The notes below the pieces were generated by a model that made no database searches, was not told the origin of the DNA, and was given only the letters and a program-made list of their open reading frames with translations. This document shows, piece after piece, positions 26,120 through 34,737 of a DNA stretch of 64,000 nucleotides (position 1 is its first letter; every line of letters starts with the position of its first letter). Origin of the DNA: Morganella psychrotolerans. Its GTDB lineage: Bacteria; Pseudomonadota; Gammaproteobacteria; Enterobacterales; Enterobacteriaceae. Where the stretch lies: the NCBI RefSeq assembly GCF_001676055.1, contig NZ_LZEX01000034.1:292578-356577 (forward strand), read 5' to 3'. A program made the position numbers and the translations under genes.

Positions 26120-26770
26120 TTATCTCAAAGGTAACGACATATAATACCAGCCGTAAATATCCATATAGCGCAGTGTGGCCTGCGAGGTTTCATATTTCAC
26201 ATCAGTAAAGCCGCGCCGCAGATACAGCGCGCGGGCTTGTGTATTTAAGTCTGAAACATACAATGACAGCCGGTTGATGGACGGGTCAGCGCGCAGTTGT
26301 TCTGTGATGTTATCAAGCACACAGTTGCCGATACCCGTTCCGCGCTGTGATTCATCCACACACAGATAAGATATATAGGCGGTATCCGGTTCAGGGACAT
26401 GCACAAACATCTGAAAAATACGTCTGATTTTCATAAACGGGATAAACCCGGCTTTGCGCAGGATAGTCAGATAAGATACCGGTCGCGGTGCATTTTCCGC
26501 CGGATGTTTCACACCATAGCTCAGTCCGTAAACAGCGACTAATTTGCCGTCACGTTTTACCTGAAAATGGCGGTCATGCGGCTCACTCAGCCCGCGCTGC
26601 CAGAACATCTCCAGCACCGCCTGACGTTGCTTATCCGCCATGGTGTGTATGGTTTTAAATTTAGACGAAAACGCCTGATAAAACAGGGCACATGCGCTGT
26701 TTATGTTTGTTTCATCCAAACTTTCTGTTTGTAATCTGCTACCATCAGAGGCAGTGGTTATACTCTTCAT
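26120..26770 (-). CDS. GNAT-family acetyltransferase
   Basis: A 216-residue GNAT. The acetyl-CoA segment YISYLCVDESQRGTGIGNCVL lies at about 132-152, followed by RLSLYVSDLNTQARALYLRRGF. A hydrophobic loop around 105-125 (FIPFMKIRRIFQMF) is unusual for the family. The substrate is unknown. It is divergent from a TetR gene 92 bp away and is followed by the deiminase gene after 10 bp. Confidence 0.75.
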   Translation of the reverse strand: MKSITTASDGSRLQTESLDETNINSACALFYQAFSSKFKTIHTMADKQRQAVLEMFWQRGLSEPHDRHFQVKRDGKLVAVYGLSYGVKHPAENAPRPVSYLTILRKAGFIPFMKIRRIFQMFVHVPEPDTAYISYLCVDESQRGTGIGNCVLDNITEQLRADPSINRLSLYVSDLNTQARALYLRRGFTDVKYETSQATLRYMDIYGWYYMSLPLR

Positions 26771-26862
26771 TGTGTTGGGTATATAAATAATAAAAGATGA
26801 ATTGATAAAAGATAGAGTAATCAGTCTAACATTTATTGTCCAGCTTTTCGGAGAGTATTCTC

Positions 26863-27453
26863 ATGGATAAATTAACGGAAAAGCAGCGCCGGAAGCGCCG
26901 GCAGATCCTGGATGCAGCAATGCACTGCTTTATTGAAAAGGGATTTCATTCGACATCGACAGCGGAGATCTGCAAAGTCGCAGGAATGAGCCCGGGTAAC
27001 CTGTTTCACTACTATCCGACGAAATACGCGATTATAGAAGCTATCGCAGACCTGGACAGTGATGATCACAAATCCATTCTTGCCATGGGCGATGAGCCCG
27101 GAAATACCGTTGATATTATTGAAAAAATAGTATCGGCGCTGATCGCTCTTTATAATGAACCGGGCTATGCCCGTATCAGTCTGGAAATTATCACCGAGGC
27201 GAGCCGTAACCCGGAACTTAACACCGCATTTGTGGTAAATGAGCAAAAACTGCACAGTAAAATATGTGATGTATTGCACCGGGGAATTGCCGCAGGCGAG
27301 ATCGATTCACAACTGAATCCGCAACAAACGGCATCCTGGCTGATGGTCATAGCAGAAGGTGCTATGGGCCGTGATCTGATGGAGCCCGGGTTTAACTGGA
27401 AAGCCAGCATTGCCGGGTTGCATGTTTTGATCAGAAAAGCTCTTAAGCCCTGA
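26863..27453 (+). CDS. TetR/AcrR-family regulator
   Basis: A 196-residue regulator. The N-terminal helix-turn-helix is at about 8-55 (RRQILDAAMHCFIEKGFHSTS, AGMSPGNLFHYYPTKYAII). The C-terminal half is a ligand domain of BetI/AcrR type. The start at 26863 has GGAG upstream; an in-frame ATG at 26836 is weaker. It is divergent from the GNAT-deiminase unit, which it may control. The ligand is unknown. Confidence 0.85.
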   Translation: MDKLTEKQRRKRRQILDAAMHCFIEKGFHSTSTAEICKVAGMSPGNLFHYYPTKYAIIEAIADLDSDDHKSILAMGDEPGNTVDIIEKIVSALIALYNEPGYARISLEIITEASRNPELNTAFVVNEQKLHSKICDVLHRGIAAGEIDSQLNPQQTASWLMVIAEGAMGRDLMEPGFNWKASIAGLHVLIRKALKP

Positions 27454-27457
27454 ATGA

Positions 27458-27955
27458 TTAGTCTGCTAAGCGACGCTGCATAATGGTGACATTTTCATCG
27501 TTGATAACATCATCAAATACCGGTTTCCATCCCATTCGGCCATACATGGCTTGTTTGTCCGGGGTGTAAAGATTGAGCGCAGGCAGGTGACGCGCGGTTG
27601 CCACATCAACCACAGCCTGCGTCAGGGCGCTGCCCAGCCCCTGACCCCGTGCGGCGGGCAGGGTGTATATTTCGCCTGTCCACCAGTCAGCATCTGCCAT
27701 CCGGCTGGTTTTCAGCTCCCGCCAGATAAGACTGGCGGTTGCCAGCAGTGCCCCGTTTTTATCTGTGGCAACAAACAGCTGCTCACCATTCTCCCCGTTT
27801 ACCCGGTTAAGCAGACGCGCCAGAATTATCTCCGGAGTCTGCCATTGCGCCAACGCCTGCCACTCGTTATGCAGAACCTGAGCGATGGTTTGCAGCAGAG
27901 GATAGTCCTCAGGCTGAGCAGTGACAGGGCGGACTGTTATGGTGAGGATAGTCAT
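27458..27955 (-). CDS. GNAT-family acetyltransferase
   Basis: A 165-residue GNAT with the acetyl-CoA loop WTGEIYTLPAARGQGLGSALTQAVVD at about 90-115 (given in two overlapping parts: IYTLPAARGQGLGSAL and LTQAVVD) and a C-terminal LNLYTPDKQAMYGRMGW. The substrate is unknown. Its start overlaps the end of the upstream TetR gene by 4 bp (ATGA), so the two are translationally coupled. Confidence 0.75.
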   Translation of the reverse strand: MTILTITVRPVTAQPEDYPLLQTIAQVLHNEWQALAQWQTPEIILARLLNRVNGENGEQLFVATDKNGALLATASLIWRELKTSRMADADWWTGEIYTLPAARGQGLGSALTQAVVDVATARHLPALNLYTPDKQAMYGRMGWKPVFDDVINDENVTIMQRRLAD

Positions 27956-28531
27956 GATGATGATACTCCGGGAGATTCAATTAGTTCGCTAATCAGTGCC
28001 AGAACGGGCTGAAAGAGCGCCAGGCTCTGTTCAAAAGTATAGTCGGTGCGGCGGATAGCGACACTGTGTCCGTGCAGTGCATCTGCCAGCAGATGCAGAA
28101 TGGCAGTTCGTCGTGCGTCACTCAGCCCGCACGGCTCAATGATGAGCAGATAGCGGCGCCGGAAGCATTCTGACGGGCCGTCACTGTCCGCAGACAGCAG
28201 AACAGTCAGCAAATCACTGTAAATATAAAGCAGATGCAGATAACTTTCTGCCAGGCGGCATAATTCCTGCTGTCGTGGCGCTTGCGGATCAGGCTGATAA
28301 ATTGTATCGACCAGTGCGGTGGCAAGTGCTTCCAGTAACAGCTGCTTGTTGCGGAAATAGTAATAAATAGCCATCGGATCAACCTGTAAGCATTCAGCGA
28401 GGGCGCGGATCGACGGTATTTTCCCCTGTGACTGCCACATTTTTTTGTGCTTCTGTCAGTATATTTTCCGGTGTCAGTTTACTGCCCCGGTGAGCAGGCC
28501 GCCCGCAGGGTGGCAGTCGGGATTGGGTCAC
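27952..28531 (-). pseudogene. TetR-family regulator with a frameshift near the N-terminus
   Basis: The frame from GTG at 28531 reads GRPAHRGSKLTPENILTEAQK, a normal TetR N-terminus, then hits a seven-A run (plus-strand Ts 28440-28446). After one base is removed it continues MWQSQGKIPSIRALAECLQVDPMAIYYYFRNK and through a ligand domain to 27952. As written, only a 162-residue protein from ATG at 28440, lacking the first helix, could be made. It lies 14 bp after the NmrA-family gene and overlaps the GNAT gene by 4 bp. Confidence 0.75.
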
Positions 28532-28544
28532 GTTCAGTCTCCGG

Positions 28545-29417
28545 TTACCGGAAATGGTGTTGATATTTAAGAATAAAGTCTGTCACAGACATTGGCTTTT
28601 TGCCGGTGATCGCCGTGAAATTATCAAATGTGGTTCCCGCTCCCGGAATACGGAATTCGCTGAATGCCACATAGTGATCATAAATACTTTTCATATACGC
28701 CGGTTCCAACTGCTGCTTTTCGGCAAACTCACGGAATATTACCGGAGACAGCGCCTGATAGCGATACGGTTTCCCGGTAACATTGCTGATAACAGCGGCA
28801 ATCTCATGATGGTTTTTTGCATCATAGCCCAGGCGGTACACGCGGTTGCGGTGCTGTTCCGGTGCCCGTAAACAGGCCGCCGCCACTTCTGCCACATCTT
28901 CACAGGCAACCCAGCTCAGTGTTGCATCGCCGAAATAATCGCTTAATATACCGGGCGTACCCGTATTATCACCCTGATATCCCAGCAAATTTTGCATATA
29001 GGATTCCGGTCGCAGATGGGTGAAATCAAATCCTGCCCATTCAATATAGCGCTCAACTAACTGATGCCAAGCCCAGTGCGCTACGCGGGTATTATCATCA
29101 CCGCAGGCGCCGAGGTGAACAATATGGCGCACACCGGATTTTTTCGCTTCATCCGTAAATACCTTGCTCTGCTCCAGCATGGCAAGCGTATAACCGGTCA
29201 TCATAAAAACAGTGTCAACACCCGCCAGCGCCGGCAATATTGAATCCGGATCATCATAATCGAAATAACGGACCGGCAGACCACTGTCAGCGAGCACCTG
29301 CGGGTCACGGGCGGCGAGGATAACATTCAGCCCGGTGCTTTCCCGCAGGCGCTGTGTCAGAAATTTTCCGACCTGCCCGGTTGCCCCGGTGATCAGTACT
29401 GTGCGTGTTGTGGTCAT
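28545..29417 (-). CDS. NmrA-family NAD(P)-binding protein
   Basis: A 290-residue atypical short-chain dehydrogenase-like protein. The N-terminal dinucleotide motif is TGATGQVGKFL at 10-20, then VDTVFMMTGYT and HLRPESYMQNLL. The NmrA/QorB group includes redox sensors and NADPH-dependent quinone reductases; the catalytic tyrosine pattern is not clear, so enzyme or sensor cannot be decided. It heads a probable three-gene unit with the TetR and GNAT genes downstream. Confidence 0.8.
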   Translation of the reverse strand: MTTTRTVLITGATGQVGKFLTQRLRESTGLNVILAARDPQVLADSGLPVRYFDYDDPDSILPALAGVDTVFMMTGYTLAMLEQSKVFTDEAKKSGVRHIVHLGACGDDNTRVAHWAWHQLVERYIEWAGFDFTHLRPESYMQNLLGYQGDNTGTPGILSDYFGDATLSWVACEDVAEVAAACLRAPEQHRNRVYRLGYDAKNHHEIAAVISNVTGKPYRYQALSPVIFREFAEKQQLEPAYMKSIYDHYVAFSEFRIPGAGTTFDNFTAITGKKPMSVTDFILKYQHHFR

Positions 29418-29557
29418 TATTATTCAGTCCGTTTTTGATCATATGATTGACGACAACCATATCAGTCCGCTAAGCTGTGTAAAGATATTCTACAGTGTAG
29501 AATGCCAGTAAAGCACAATCTATATCCTTTTATTAATTAACTATTAAGGTGCTAATC

Positions 29558-30112
29558 ATGCGCAATATTATTTATATCGCGACCAGCCTCGACGGTTATA
29601 TTGCCGATGCGCAGGATAAACTGGACTGGTTGTTTGCTGTGCCGAACCCTGAGCAGGATGATATGGGATTTTCGGCATTTATGCAGGGCATTGACGCGGT
29701 AGTGATGGGGCGCAAAACCTTTGAGACCGTGTGCAATTTTGATGGTGCCTGGCCGTATGATAAACCGGTTTTTGTCTTATCCCGCTCAGTGACGGAACTG
29801 CCGGAAAAACTCACCGGTCATGGCGTACAATTAATGCAGGGGGATATTAATGAGGTGCTGAATACTATCCGGAGTGCGGGTTATCAGACGCTGTATATTG
29901 ATGGCGGAACGGCGGCACAGCAGTGCCTGGCGGCAGATTTAATTGATGAAATGGTGATCACGACAGTGCCGGTTCTGTTAGGCGGCGGCAAACCACTGTT
30001 CGGAACACTGACTGAACCGCTGAAATTTATTCATATCAAAACAGAGCGCTATTTTGAGTATATGGTCAAAAATACCTGGTACCGGCAACGGGATCAGGCC
30101 GCGCAGGTCTGA
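29558..30112 (+). CDS. Dihydrofolate reductase-like (RibD C-terminal domain) protein
   Basis: A 184-residue protein of the DHFR-fold RibD C-terminal family: NIIYIATSLDGYIAD at the N-terminus, AVVMGRKTFETV, VFVLSRSV, LYIDGGTAAQQCL and VLLGGGKPLFG. Such stand-alone proteins are NADPH-dependent reductases of unknown substrate. The ATG at 29558 follows AAGGTG by six bases; a GTG at 29549 overlaps that site. The 3' end overlaps the convergent methyltransferase gene by 19 bp. Confidence 0.85.
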   Translation: MRNIIYIATSLDGYIADAQDKLDWLFAVPNPEQDDMGFSAFMQGIDAVVMGRKTFETVCNFDGAWPYDKPVFVLSRSVTELPEKLTGHGVQLMQGDINEVLNTIRSAGYQTLYIDGGTAAQQCLAADLIDEMVITTVPVLLGGGKPLFGTLTEPLKFIHIKTERYFEYMVKNTWYRQRDQAAQV

Positions 30113-30861
30113 GTATGTCCCGGGTGGCATAGCTCAAATACCATTTCCGGTGAACCGGGCTGAAAAGGGCTGTGTTGCCAGTCACCACAGACACGGCTGA
30201 TTGTCAGTCCGCTGTATTCAACGGCATCACAGATCTCCGCAAAAGACGGGAAAGCAATATCAGATACAGCACTGAATATCTGTCCGTTTTCACCCATCTG
30301 ATAAAAAGTACTGTAACGGATAAAGCCGTCATGCTCGGTGACATCATTCCAGGAAATGATGTCACCGAATTCATCACTGATGCGCGTTTCACGGGTCTGT
30401 TCCGGCGTCCATTCACGCCACTCTTCAGTCTGCGGATTGCGGCTGTCAAACAGCACAATACCGTCCGGGCTTAAATGGCGCTGAATTGTCTGTAGTGCAA
30501 TGCGTTGTTCACGGGTCAGAAAGACCTGGAACGCGTGGCCGGATAAAATAATCAGGTCAAAGGTGATATCCAAATCAAGGTTTTCTGCTGAACTGCATAC
30601 CCAGCGGACGCTATCTGTTTTCTGCTGTGCGATAGCCAGCATTGCCTGCGCCGGATCGGCTCCGGCGAGGGTTTTATGCGGATAGGCTGCTGCAATTGCT
30701 GCCATCAGTGTACCTGTGCCGCAACCCAGATCCAAAATACGCGCGGCACTTGCCGCACGGGCGAGATAAACATCAAAATCGGCCCGCCATTCGTTATCCA
30801 TATCATAAAACCGCGCCAGATCCGGATCCCAGTAAAGGGCGTCATCATATTGGTTTGTCAT
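30094..30861 (-). CDS. Class I SAM-dependent methyltransferase
   Basis: A 255-residue cytoplasmic methyltransferase. Motif I ILDLGCGTGTLMAAIA lies at about 42-57, motif II acidic AGADPAQAML follows, and FDLIILSGHAFQVFLT is the post-motif. The N-terminal YWDPDLARFYDMDNEW is seen in many uncharacterised relatives. The substrate is unknown. It is convergent with the DHFR-like gene. Confidence 0.8.
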   Translation of the reverse strand: MTNQYDDALYWDPDLARFYDMDNEWRADFDVYLARAASAARILDLGCGTGTLMAAIAAAYPHKTLAGADPAQAMLAIAQQKTDSVRWVCSSAENLDLDITFDLIILSGHAFQVFLTREQRIALQTIQRHLSPDGIVLFDSRNPQTEEWREWTPEQTRETRISDEFGDIISWNDVTEHDGFIRYSTFYQMGENGQIFSAVSDIAFPSFAEICDAVEYSGLTISRVCGDWQHSPFQPGSPEMVFELCHPGHTQTCAA

Positions 30862-30943
30862 CAGATTTTGTCCTTTTGTTATGATTTAGGTGATCCGGAT
30901 GATACATAGCGCGGATACTATAACAAATTTACAGCGGATGAAC

Positions 30944-32134
30944 TCATAACCCAGCGGCCTTGGCAGGTATTTCATTCATACTGCGGCGCAGCACTATCAT
31001 CACAAGAACAATACTGCATCCGACCGCCAGCCCGATAGCATTGACGTAATACCAACCCGCATAATAAAACGCAACACCTCCCAGCAGGCTGCCGAGTGCG
31101 CCAAAACTAAAGATAAGAAAGTCGGTTGCGCCCTGGATTTTTGCCCGCTCATTTCCGCGATAGGTGCGCGGCAGCAGTTGTGTGGTACTGATCAGAATAA
31201 AGTTCCAGGCCAGCCCCAGAGTGGTCATGGCAATCAGGAAGTGGGCATAACTGTTACCGGCAAGGCTGATCAGATTAGTAATGAGCAGGCAGACCGCGCC
31301 CAGCCGGACAAATAATGTCACCCCGAAACGGCTGATGAGGTGCCCGGTAAAGAAAGAGGGCGCAAACATACCCAGAATGTGGCACTGGAAAACAAAGGCA
31401 ATGGCGGGAAATTCAAAACCCTGCGCTTTCATAGCCAGCGGAAACGCGCCGATCATATAAACAACAAGGGCATAACCGACGGCACTGACAACCGCGATCA
31501 GCATCAGTAATGGCTGGGAATAGAGCTGACGATACGGGCGGTTTGGCGGTGCATCTGTTACCCGCAGGGCATGTTGTGGTTTAAGCGGTAAATACAGCAA
31601 CAGGGCAAACGCCAGAACATAAATAATACTCAGCGCCCAAAACGTTCCTGCAAACGGATAGGCTGCAACCAGTGTGCGGGTTGACATCGCGAGTGTCGGA
31701 CCAATCAGTACCGCAACAATACCGCCGCTCATAACCAGCCCGATAGCTTTTGCCCGCAGTGCGGCCGGGGCTTCTTCCAGCGCGGCAAAGCGATATTGTT
31801 GTGCGGTACCGATAGCAATACCGGTAAAGAACGTGCCGACAGAAAAAAGAGTCATACTCTGTGCATAAATACCGGCTATCGCCAGCAGAGCGCCAATTAA
31901 TCCCCCGATATTGCCGAGGATAAACCCCGGGCGGCGACCCGCACGCATCATAAAATGCGCCATCGGGACAGAGGCAAAAATCAGCCCGATATATTGCGCC
32001 AGCAGCGGCACGGTGGCGTAAGCCGGATCGTCTGCCAGTTGTGAGCCGATTAATACCGCCACAGAGAGAACCAGTGCATTACCGGTGGTAAACAGGGCTA
32101 AAGCAGCAGCCAGCCAGAAAACAGAACGGGGCAT
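30944..32134 (-). CDS. MFS transporter, probable drug efflux
   Basis: A 396-residue, 12-segment major facilitator protein. The cytoplasmic loop after segment 2 reads MMRAGRRPGFILG, a variant of motif A, and RAKAIGLVMSGGIVAVLIGPTLA resembles motif C of antiporters. It is therefore an inner-membrane exporter candidate; the substrate is unknown. It is transcribed from a MerR-type promoter at 32211-32241 that overlaps the end of the upstream merR gene, so MerR-controlled induction is likely. Confidence 0.85.
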   Translation of the reverse strand: MPRSVFWLAAALALFTTGNALVLSVAVLIGSQLADDPAYATVPLLAQYIGLIFASVPMAHFMMRAGRRPGFILGNIGGLIGALLAIAGIYAQSMTLFSVGTFFTGIAIGTAQQYRFAALEEAPAALRAKAIGLVMSGGIVAVLIGPTLAMSTRTLVAAYPFAGTFWALSIIYVLAFALLLYLPLKPQHALRVTDAPPNRPYRQLYSQPLLMLIAVVSAVGYALVVYMIGAFPLAMKAQGFEFPAIAFVFQCHILGMFAPSFFTGHLISRFGVTLFVRLGAVCLLITNLISLAGNSYAHFLIAMTTLGLAWNFILISTTQLLPRTYRGNERAKIQGATDFLIFSFGALGSLLGGVAFYYAGWYYVNAIGLAVGCSIVLVMIVLRRSMNEIPAKAAGL

Positions 32135-32210
32135 AGTAATTCCTTATTATTCAATCACGTAGGTTAAGATGTGAGTGAGTAATGCAACAAGATGGAAATC
32201 AGTATGCCGG

Positions 32211-32241
32211 ATGATACAACTTCAAGTTAACTTTAAGTCAA
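32211..32241 (-). promoter_or_regulatory. MerR-type promoter with 19-bp spacer for the MFS gene
   Basis: On the minus strand, TTGACT and TATCAT are separated by 19 bp, the long spacer typical of MerR-activated promoters. The spacer carries an inverted repeat close to ACTTxAAGTTAACTTxAAGT, which resembles the SoxR-box core. The -35 overlaps the stop codon of the merR gene at 32238. Confidence 0.8.
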
Positions 32242-32660
32242 GAGGGGTTTTTGATCATTTTTTCTCTGTTATTTTTCAGGCTGACGGCCAGGATTTTCCG
32301 GAAATTCGGACACTCCAGGTGATTTTCAGCCGGACACTGTTCAATATGCAGCAATCCTTGTTTCAGTTTTTGCAGTTCCTGTATTTTATCGTCAATTTCG
32401 GCGACCTTAGCTTTAATTGCGGTCCGTTCAATACCTTTTTCCGGTAATTCCCTGAGCATCACCGCGATTTCATCCAGCGAAAAATGGCCCTGTTTTGCCA
32501 GTATGATCAGAGAGAGCCGGGTCAGTACCTCCGGCTCATAAATACGGGTCAAACCTTTACGCCCGGCGGGCGTAATCAGTCCTTTGCTCTCATAATAACG
32601 AATGGTTGCCGCTGTCAGGCCGGTCAGTTGTGCAACCCGCCCGATATTGAGTAATTTCAT
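32238..32660 (-). CDS. MerR-family regulator
   Basis: A 140-residue regulator. The winged helix is at 1-70 (LNIGRVAQLTGLTAATIRYYESKGL), followed by a long dimerisation helix (about 80-115) and a short C-terminal segment CPAENHLECPNF with two cysteines seven residues apart. Cysteines there could bind metal or a redox cofactor, but the spacing is not that of CueR or SoxR. The neighbouring promoter has the expected 19-bp spacer, so it probably activates the MFS gene. Its start overlaps the upstream GNAT stop by 4 bp. Confidence 0.88.
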   Translation of the reverse strand: MKLLNIGRVAQLTGLTAATIRYYESKGLITPAGRKGLTRIYEPEVLTRLSLIILAKQGHFSLDEIAVMLRELPEKGIERTAIKAKVAEIDDKIQELQKLKQGLLHIEQCPAENHLECPNFRKILAVSLKNNREKMIKNPS

Positions 32661-33373
32661 GCCTGTCCTGTCAGTTTACGGAGTGAGGCGAGTGAACGGA
32701 TCTGTTTTTCGTCTGCGGTAAAATTATCCGGAGATAACCATGCCTGCATCGCCTGATCAACATCCGGCCACTCTGCATCAATAATGGAAAACCACTCGGT
32801 ATCGCGGTTACAGCCTTTGACCACACGCGCCTGACGGAAACACCCTTCATACTGAAAACCAAGACGCAGCGCCGCGCGGCGGGAGGGTTCATTCAGACTG
32901 TCGCATTTCCACTCATAACGGCGGTAATTCAGGGTATCAAACACATATTTCATCAGCAGCCAGTGGGCTTCCGTGGACATCACCGTGCCGCTCAGTAACG
33001 GGGAAAAATGCACATGTCCGACTTCGGTTACGCCATTTTGACTGTCTGTCCGCAGCAGGGAGAACAACCCGATAGCTTTGCCGGTTTCTTTACTGATGAT
33101 GGTAAAAAACAGCGGATCGGTCAGTTGCGCATTTTTTTCAATTCGTGCTGTATATTCAGAGAGATCACGCGGCGGCCCATCCGGCAGCCAGGTCCAGTAA
33201 CGTCCGTCGGGTGCAAGGGAAAATGCCTGATATAAATCCGTTGCATGTGCCGGAACCAAAGGTTCAATACGGCAATGTTCACCTTCTGCACTAATCCGTT
33301 CAGGGTAAGGGCGTCCTGACCAATCCGGTATGGAATCGCCGACAGGTTGTCCGAATGTGTTTAACCGGCTCAT
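32657..33373 (-). CDS. GNAT-family acetyltransferase (RimJ/RimL-like)
   Basis: A 238-residue protein of the long GNAT_3 type: ERISAEGEHCRIEPLVPAHA, WLPDGPP, FFTIISKETGKAIGLFSLLR, EVGHVHFSPLLSGTVMSTEA and YRRYEWKCDSLNEPSRRAAL. The start at 33373 follows GGAG; the frame is open upstream to 33469 but without a ribosome site. It probably acetylates a small molecule or a peptide amine; the substrate is unknown. It is coupled to the merR gene by a 4-bp overlap. Confidence 0.8.
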   Translation of the reverse strand: MSRLNTFGQPVGDSIPDWSGRPYPERISAEGEHCRIEPLVPAHATDLYQAFSLAPDGRYWTWLPDGPPRDLSEYTARIEKNAQLTDPLFFTIISKETGKAIGLFSLLRTDSQNGVTEVGHVHFSPLLSGTVMSTEAHWLLMKYVFDTLNYRRYEWKCDSLNEPSRRAALRLGFQYEGCFRQARVVKGCNRDTEWFSIIDAEWPDVDQAMQAWLSPDNFTADEKQIRSLASLRKLTGQA

Positions 33374-33539
33374 TTTTTTCTCCGCTGTGTATCTGTTTTT
33401 TGTACTGTAATATGCCGGGCAGGAAGAAGAAAGATCCAGTTTATTTAAATAGCAGGGATCCGGTACCAAATTGATATTTTATTCTGTGGTAATCAAATAC
33501 AGAACATGGAATGGCTGTGTTAATGGCTTATTTTATGAA

Positions 33540-33560
33540 ATGTACTCAGGGGGAGTACAT
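33540..33560. promoter_or_regulatory. Perfect inverted repeat ATGTACTC-N5-GAGTACAT, probable operator
   Basis: The 21-bp palindrome (loop AGGGG) lies about 110 bp upstream of the ABC importer genes, in a 295-bp gap that otherwise holds only AT-rich sequence and no gene. An AT-rich stretch at 33573-33602 resembles a Fur box only loosely. Confidence 0.5.
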
Positions 33561-33668
33561 AACAACATGTCATTATAATTTATTATCGAATATAATGATT
33601 AATCAATACGTTACTCTTATGCTGACAACGTGTTATGTTAATGTTTCACTAAATACAGGCTGATATAT

Positions 33669-34733
33669 ATGAGGGATATGGTAAGTGATATAAACAGGGT
33701 AAATAAAAAGAAATGTCAGTATCAGGGTATTTTACAGTTCCTTTTTTACCTCTTTATTTTACTCGCTGTCATGTTTTTCTCACTGTTTTATGGCAGTGTC
33801 AATATGGAATTCCATCAAAAACTGACAACTGTCCTTAAAATAGTCACCGGTGGAATAAACAGCGGGGATTTATTGCCGTATGAAACCATTATTTATAATA
33901 TCCGGTTACCCCGGATAATTCTTGTTGCTGTCACCGGTGCATCATTATCACTGGTCGGTATTCTGATGCAGACCATTACCCGTAATGAACTGGCGGATCC
34001 TTATATTCTCGGCGTTTCTTCCGGCGCTAGTGCGGGGGCTGTTTCCGCGATTGTGCTGGGATTGTTCTCTTCGGTTTCACCTTATAATATCTATATTGGT
34101 GCTTTCGCAGGGGGATTGGTTTCTACCTCCATTATTGTGTTATTTAACTTTAAAAAAAGTAACATGACAAACCTGGTGCTTATCGGGATAGGGATCTCCA
34201 GTCTTTTCTCTGCAATAACAACTGCGATTATTTATTTATCGAAAAATGAAAGTCAGGTGAAAAGTGCAATGTTCTGGATGCTGGGCAGTTTTTCGGGTAT
34301 CAAATGGTCCTATATCTGGCTCCCGTTTGTTGCTATGCTGGTCGTACTGATATTCTGTCTTTTATTCAGTAATATCCTTGATACACTATTATTAGGTGCG
34401 GATGCGTCACAACAATTAGGTATTAATGTTGGTGCAATTAAATTATGTATCATCATTCTGTCTTCTTTTGTGGTTTCCATTATTGTTGCAAATGTCGGTG
34501 TTATTGCATTTATCGGACTGATTATCCCGCATATTGTCAGGAACCTTATTTCGGTTAAACATTTTAAATTATCCCTCTATTCCTGTCTGATCGGCGGCGT
34601 GTTCCTGGTTATTATCGACACTATATCCCGGAGCTGGTTTAAACCGGAGGAGATCCCGGTCGGGATCCTCACGTCTTTGATTGGTGCGCCGTTGTTTGTT
34701 TATATTATTATCAAAGGAAACAGGAGCCGATAA
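33669..34733 (+). CDS. FecCD-family ABC importer permease
   Basis: A 354-residue inner-membrane protein with about ten membrane segments. FecCD/BtuC motifs: RLPRIILVAVTGASLSLVG, GILMQTITRNELADPYILGVS, SSGASAGA, and the ATPase-coupling region GVIAFIGLIIPHIVRNL. It would import an iron-siderophore, haem or cobalamin. The ATG at 33669 lacks a strong ribosome site; an internal ATG at 33678 is possible. The ATPase gene begins 4 bp after its stop and the binding-protein gene follows, giving a three-gene operon. Confidence 0.88.
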   Translation: MRDMVSDINRVNKKKCQYQGILQFLFYLFILLAVMFFSLFYGSVNMEFHQKLTTVLKIVTGGINSGDLLPYETIIYNIRLPRIILVAVTGASLSLVGILMQTITRNELADPYILGVSSGASAGAVSAIVLGLFSSVSPYNIYIGAFAGGLVSTSIIVLFNFKKSNMTNLVLIGIGISSLFSAITTAIIYLSKNESQVKSAMFWMLGSFSGIKWSYIWLPFVAMLVVLIFCLLFSNILDTLLLGADASQQLGINVGAIKLCIIILSSFVVSIIVANVGVIAFIGLIIPHIVRNLISVKHFKLSLYSCLIGGVFLVIIDTISRSWFKPEEIPVGILTSLIGAPLFVYIIIKGNRSR

Positions 34734-34737
34734 CAGT

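Noticed and set aside
33573..33602. Fur box upstream of the ABC importer
   Set aside because: The region is AT-rich and matches the Fur consensus only loosely; not enough to call.
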